A stretch of DNA of 6,668 nt from Bacteroidales bacterium (GTDB lineage Bacteria > Bacteroidota > Bacteroidia > Bacteroidales > DYOH01). This document shows positions 6,425 to 6,668 of this stretch, one piece after another (position 1 is the stretch's first letter; each line of letters opens with the position of its first letter). Under the pieces are notes generated by a model. That model was not told where the DNA came from and ran no database searches. It worked only from the letters and a program-made list of their open reading frames with translations. Both the position numbers and the translations under genes were made by a program. The stretch is from contig DAOVUO010000140.1 of NCBI GenBank assembly GCA_030632545.1, positions 1 through 6,668 of the forward strand. Direction: 5' to 3'.

Positions 6425-6466
6425 AAATCGTCAATCGTCAATCGTCAATCGTCAATAATAAATCCT
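6425..6466 (+). repeat. Heptad repeat array, six units
   Basis: Perfect CAATCGT-type units have cores at 6432, 6439, 6446 and 6453, with degenerate AAAT cores in phase at 6425 and 6460. This array is not in phase with the one ending at 6343. It marks the right edge of the recognisable repeat cluster. Confidence 0.85.
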
Positions 6467-6494
6467 AGTCCTATTTTTTACACCAGTCGTCAAC

Positions 6495-6662
6495 ATGGGC
6501 TTAAATTGGCAATTCAAGCCTGTTTTGAATAGCATGATGAAAAAATACAAGTTAAAATTTGGACTATGTAAGCATGGTAAAAAAAAATCAAGCCTTTTTC
6601 ATGCTGACCGATTAGCTCCTTTTGAGCTTATAGTTATTTCACCTAGTATGCTTTGGCCGTAA
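6495..6662 (+). other. Short open frame and hairpins at the right edge; no convincing gene
   Basis: ATG at 6495 opens a 55-codon frame ending at TAA 6660-6662 (start MGLNWQFK, end SPSMLWP). It has no ribosome binding site, matches nothing I recognise and crosses several short repeats, so I do not call it a gene. In the same stretch are two possible hairpins: ATTCAA/TTGAAT (6512-6517 with 6525-6530) and AGCATG..AAAAA/TTTTTCATGCT (6571-6605, with a 2-base bulge). TCAAGCCT occurs at 6514-6521 and 6588-6595. The stretch may be spacer or the edge of an element that continues outside the window. Confidence 0.3.
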
Positions 6663-6668
6663 AATAGC

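Noticed and set aside
5492..6466. CRISPR array
   Set aside because: Repeats are 7-17 bases and mostly contiguous, with no unique spacers of regular length and no cas genes in the window.
6239..6532. 97-codon plus-strand open frame through the heptad arrays
   Set aside because: The translation is low complexity (repeated MVNGQWS/IVNRQSS-like units) generated by 7-base repeats read over 21 bases. It has no ribosome site and spans several separate repeat blocks.

Overview
The window looks like chromosomal DNA of a member of the Bacteroidota, probably Bacteroidales or a relative. Evidence: low GC; A/T-rich gene leaders mostly without Shine-Dalgarno sequences; an outer-membrane beta-barrel protein of the DUF5723 type; a carboxyltransferase whose wording is typical of this phylum; and intergenic 'TCAATNN' heptad arrays of the kind common in Bacteroidota. 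The assignment rests on recognition by eye, not on a search.

Region 1 (1-5332) is a tight run of plus-strand genes: the 3' end of a probable beta-propeller-like protein, a 707-residue lipoprotein with about four internal repeats of roughly 135 residues, a 467-residue DUF5723-like outer-membrane barrel protein, and a complete 515-residue biotin-dependent acyl-CoA carboxyltransferase (PccB/MmdA type). Gaps are 23, 8 and 12 bases, so they are probably co-transcribed. The lipoprotein and barrel look like a cell-envelope pair. The carboxyltransferase is cytoplasmic propionyl-CoA/methylmalonyl-CoA metabolism and probably just shares the transcript. No biotin carrier or decarboxylase membrane subunit follows it.

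Region 2 (5333-6530) is a repeat-rich island carrying a two-gene toxin-antitoxin module. The genes overlap by 11 bases and encode a minimal nucleotidyltransferase (MntA, exact GSX10DXD motif) and a HEPN protein (HepT, exact RX4HXY motif). This matches the MntA-HepT type VII system, in which the antitoxin AMPylates the toxin tyrosine. Sampled lines of these two genes are about 22-27% GC, against 35-48% in the carboxyltransferase. Both sides of the pair carry the same repeat vocabulary: an identical 17-base direct repeat, an identical 21-base heptad stretch, and further short tandem repeats of 16, 17 and 18 bases plus an inverted repeat. The module therefore looks like accessory DNA embedded in a repeat cluster.

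Region 3 (6531-6668) contains no convincing gene. It holds several short inverted and direct repeats and a doubtful 55-codon reading frame, and may be the edge of another element that continues beyond the window.

The most interesting signals are the repeat-bounded toxin-antitoxin cassette, the mosaic of phase-locked heptads, and the repeated architecture of the uncharacterised lipoprotein. The module itself belongs to a described family. I see no clear evidence for a wholly new system.
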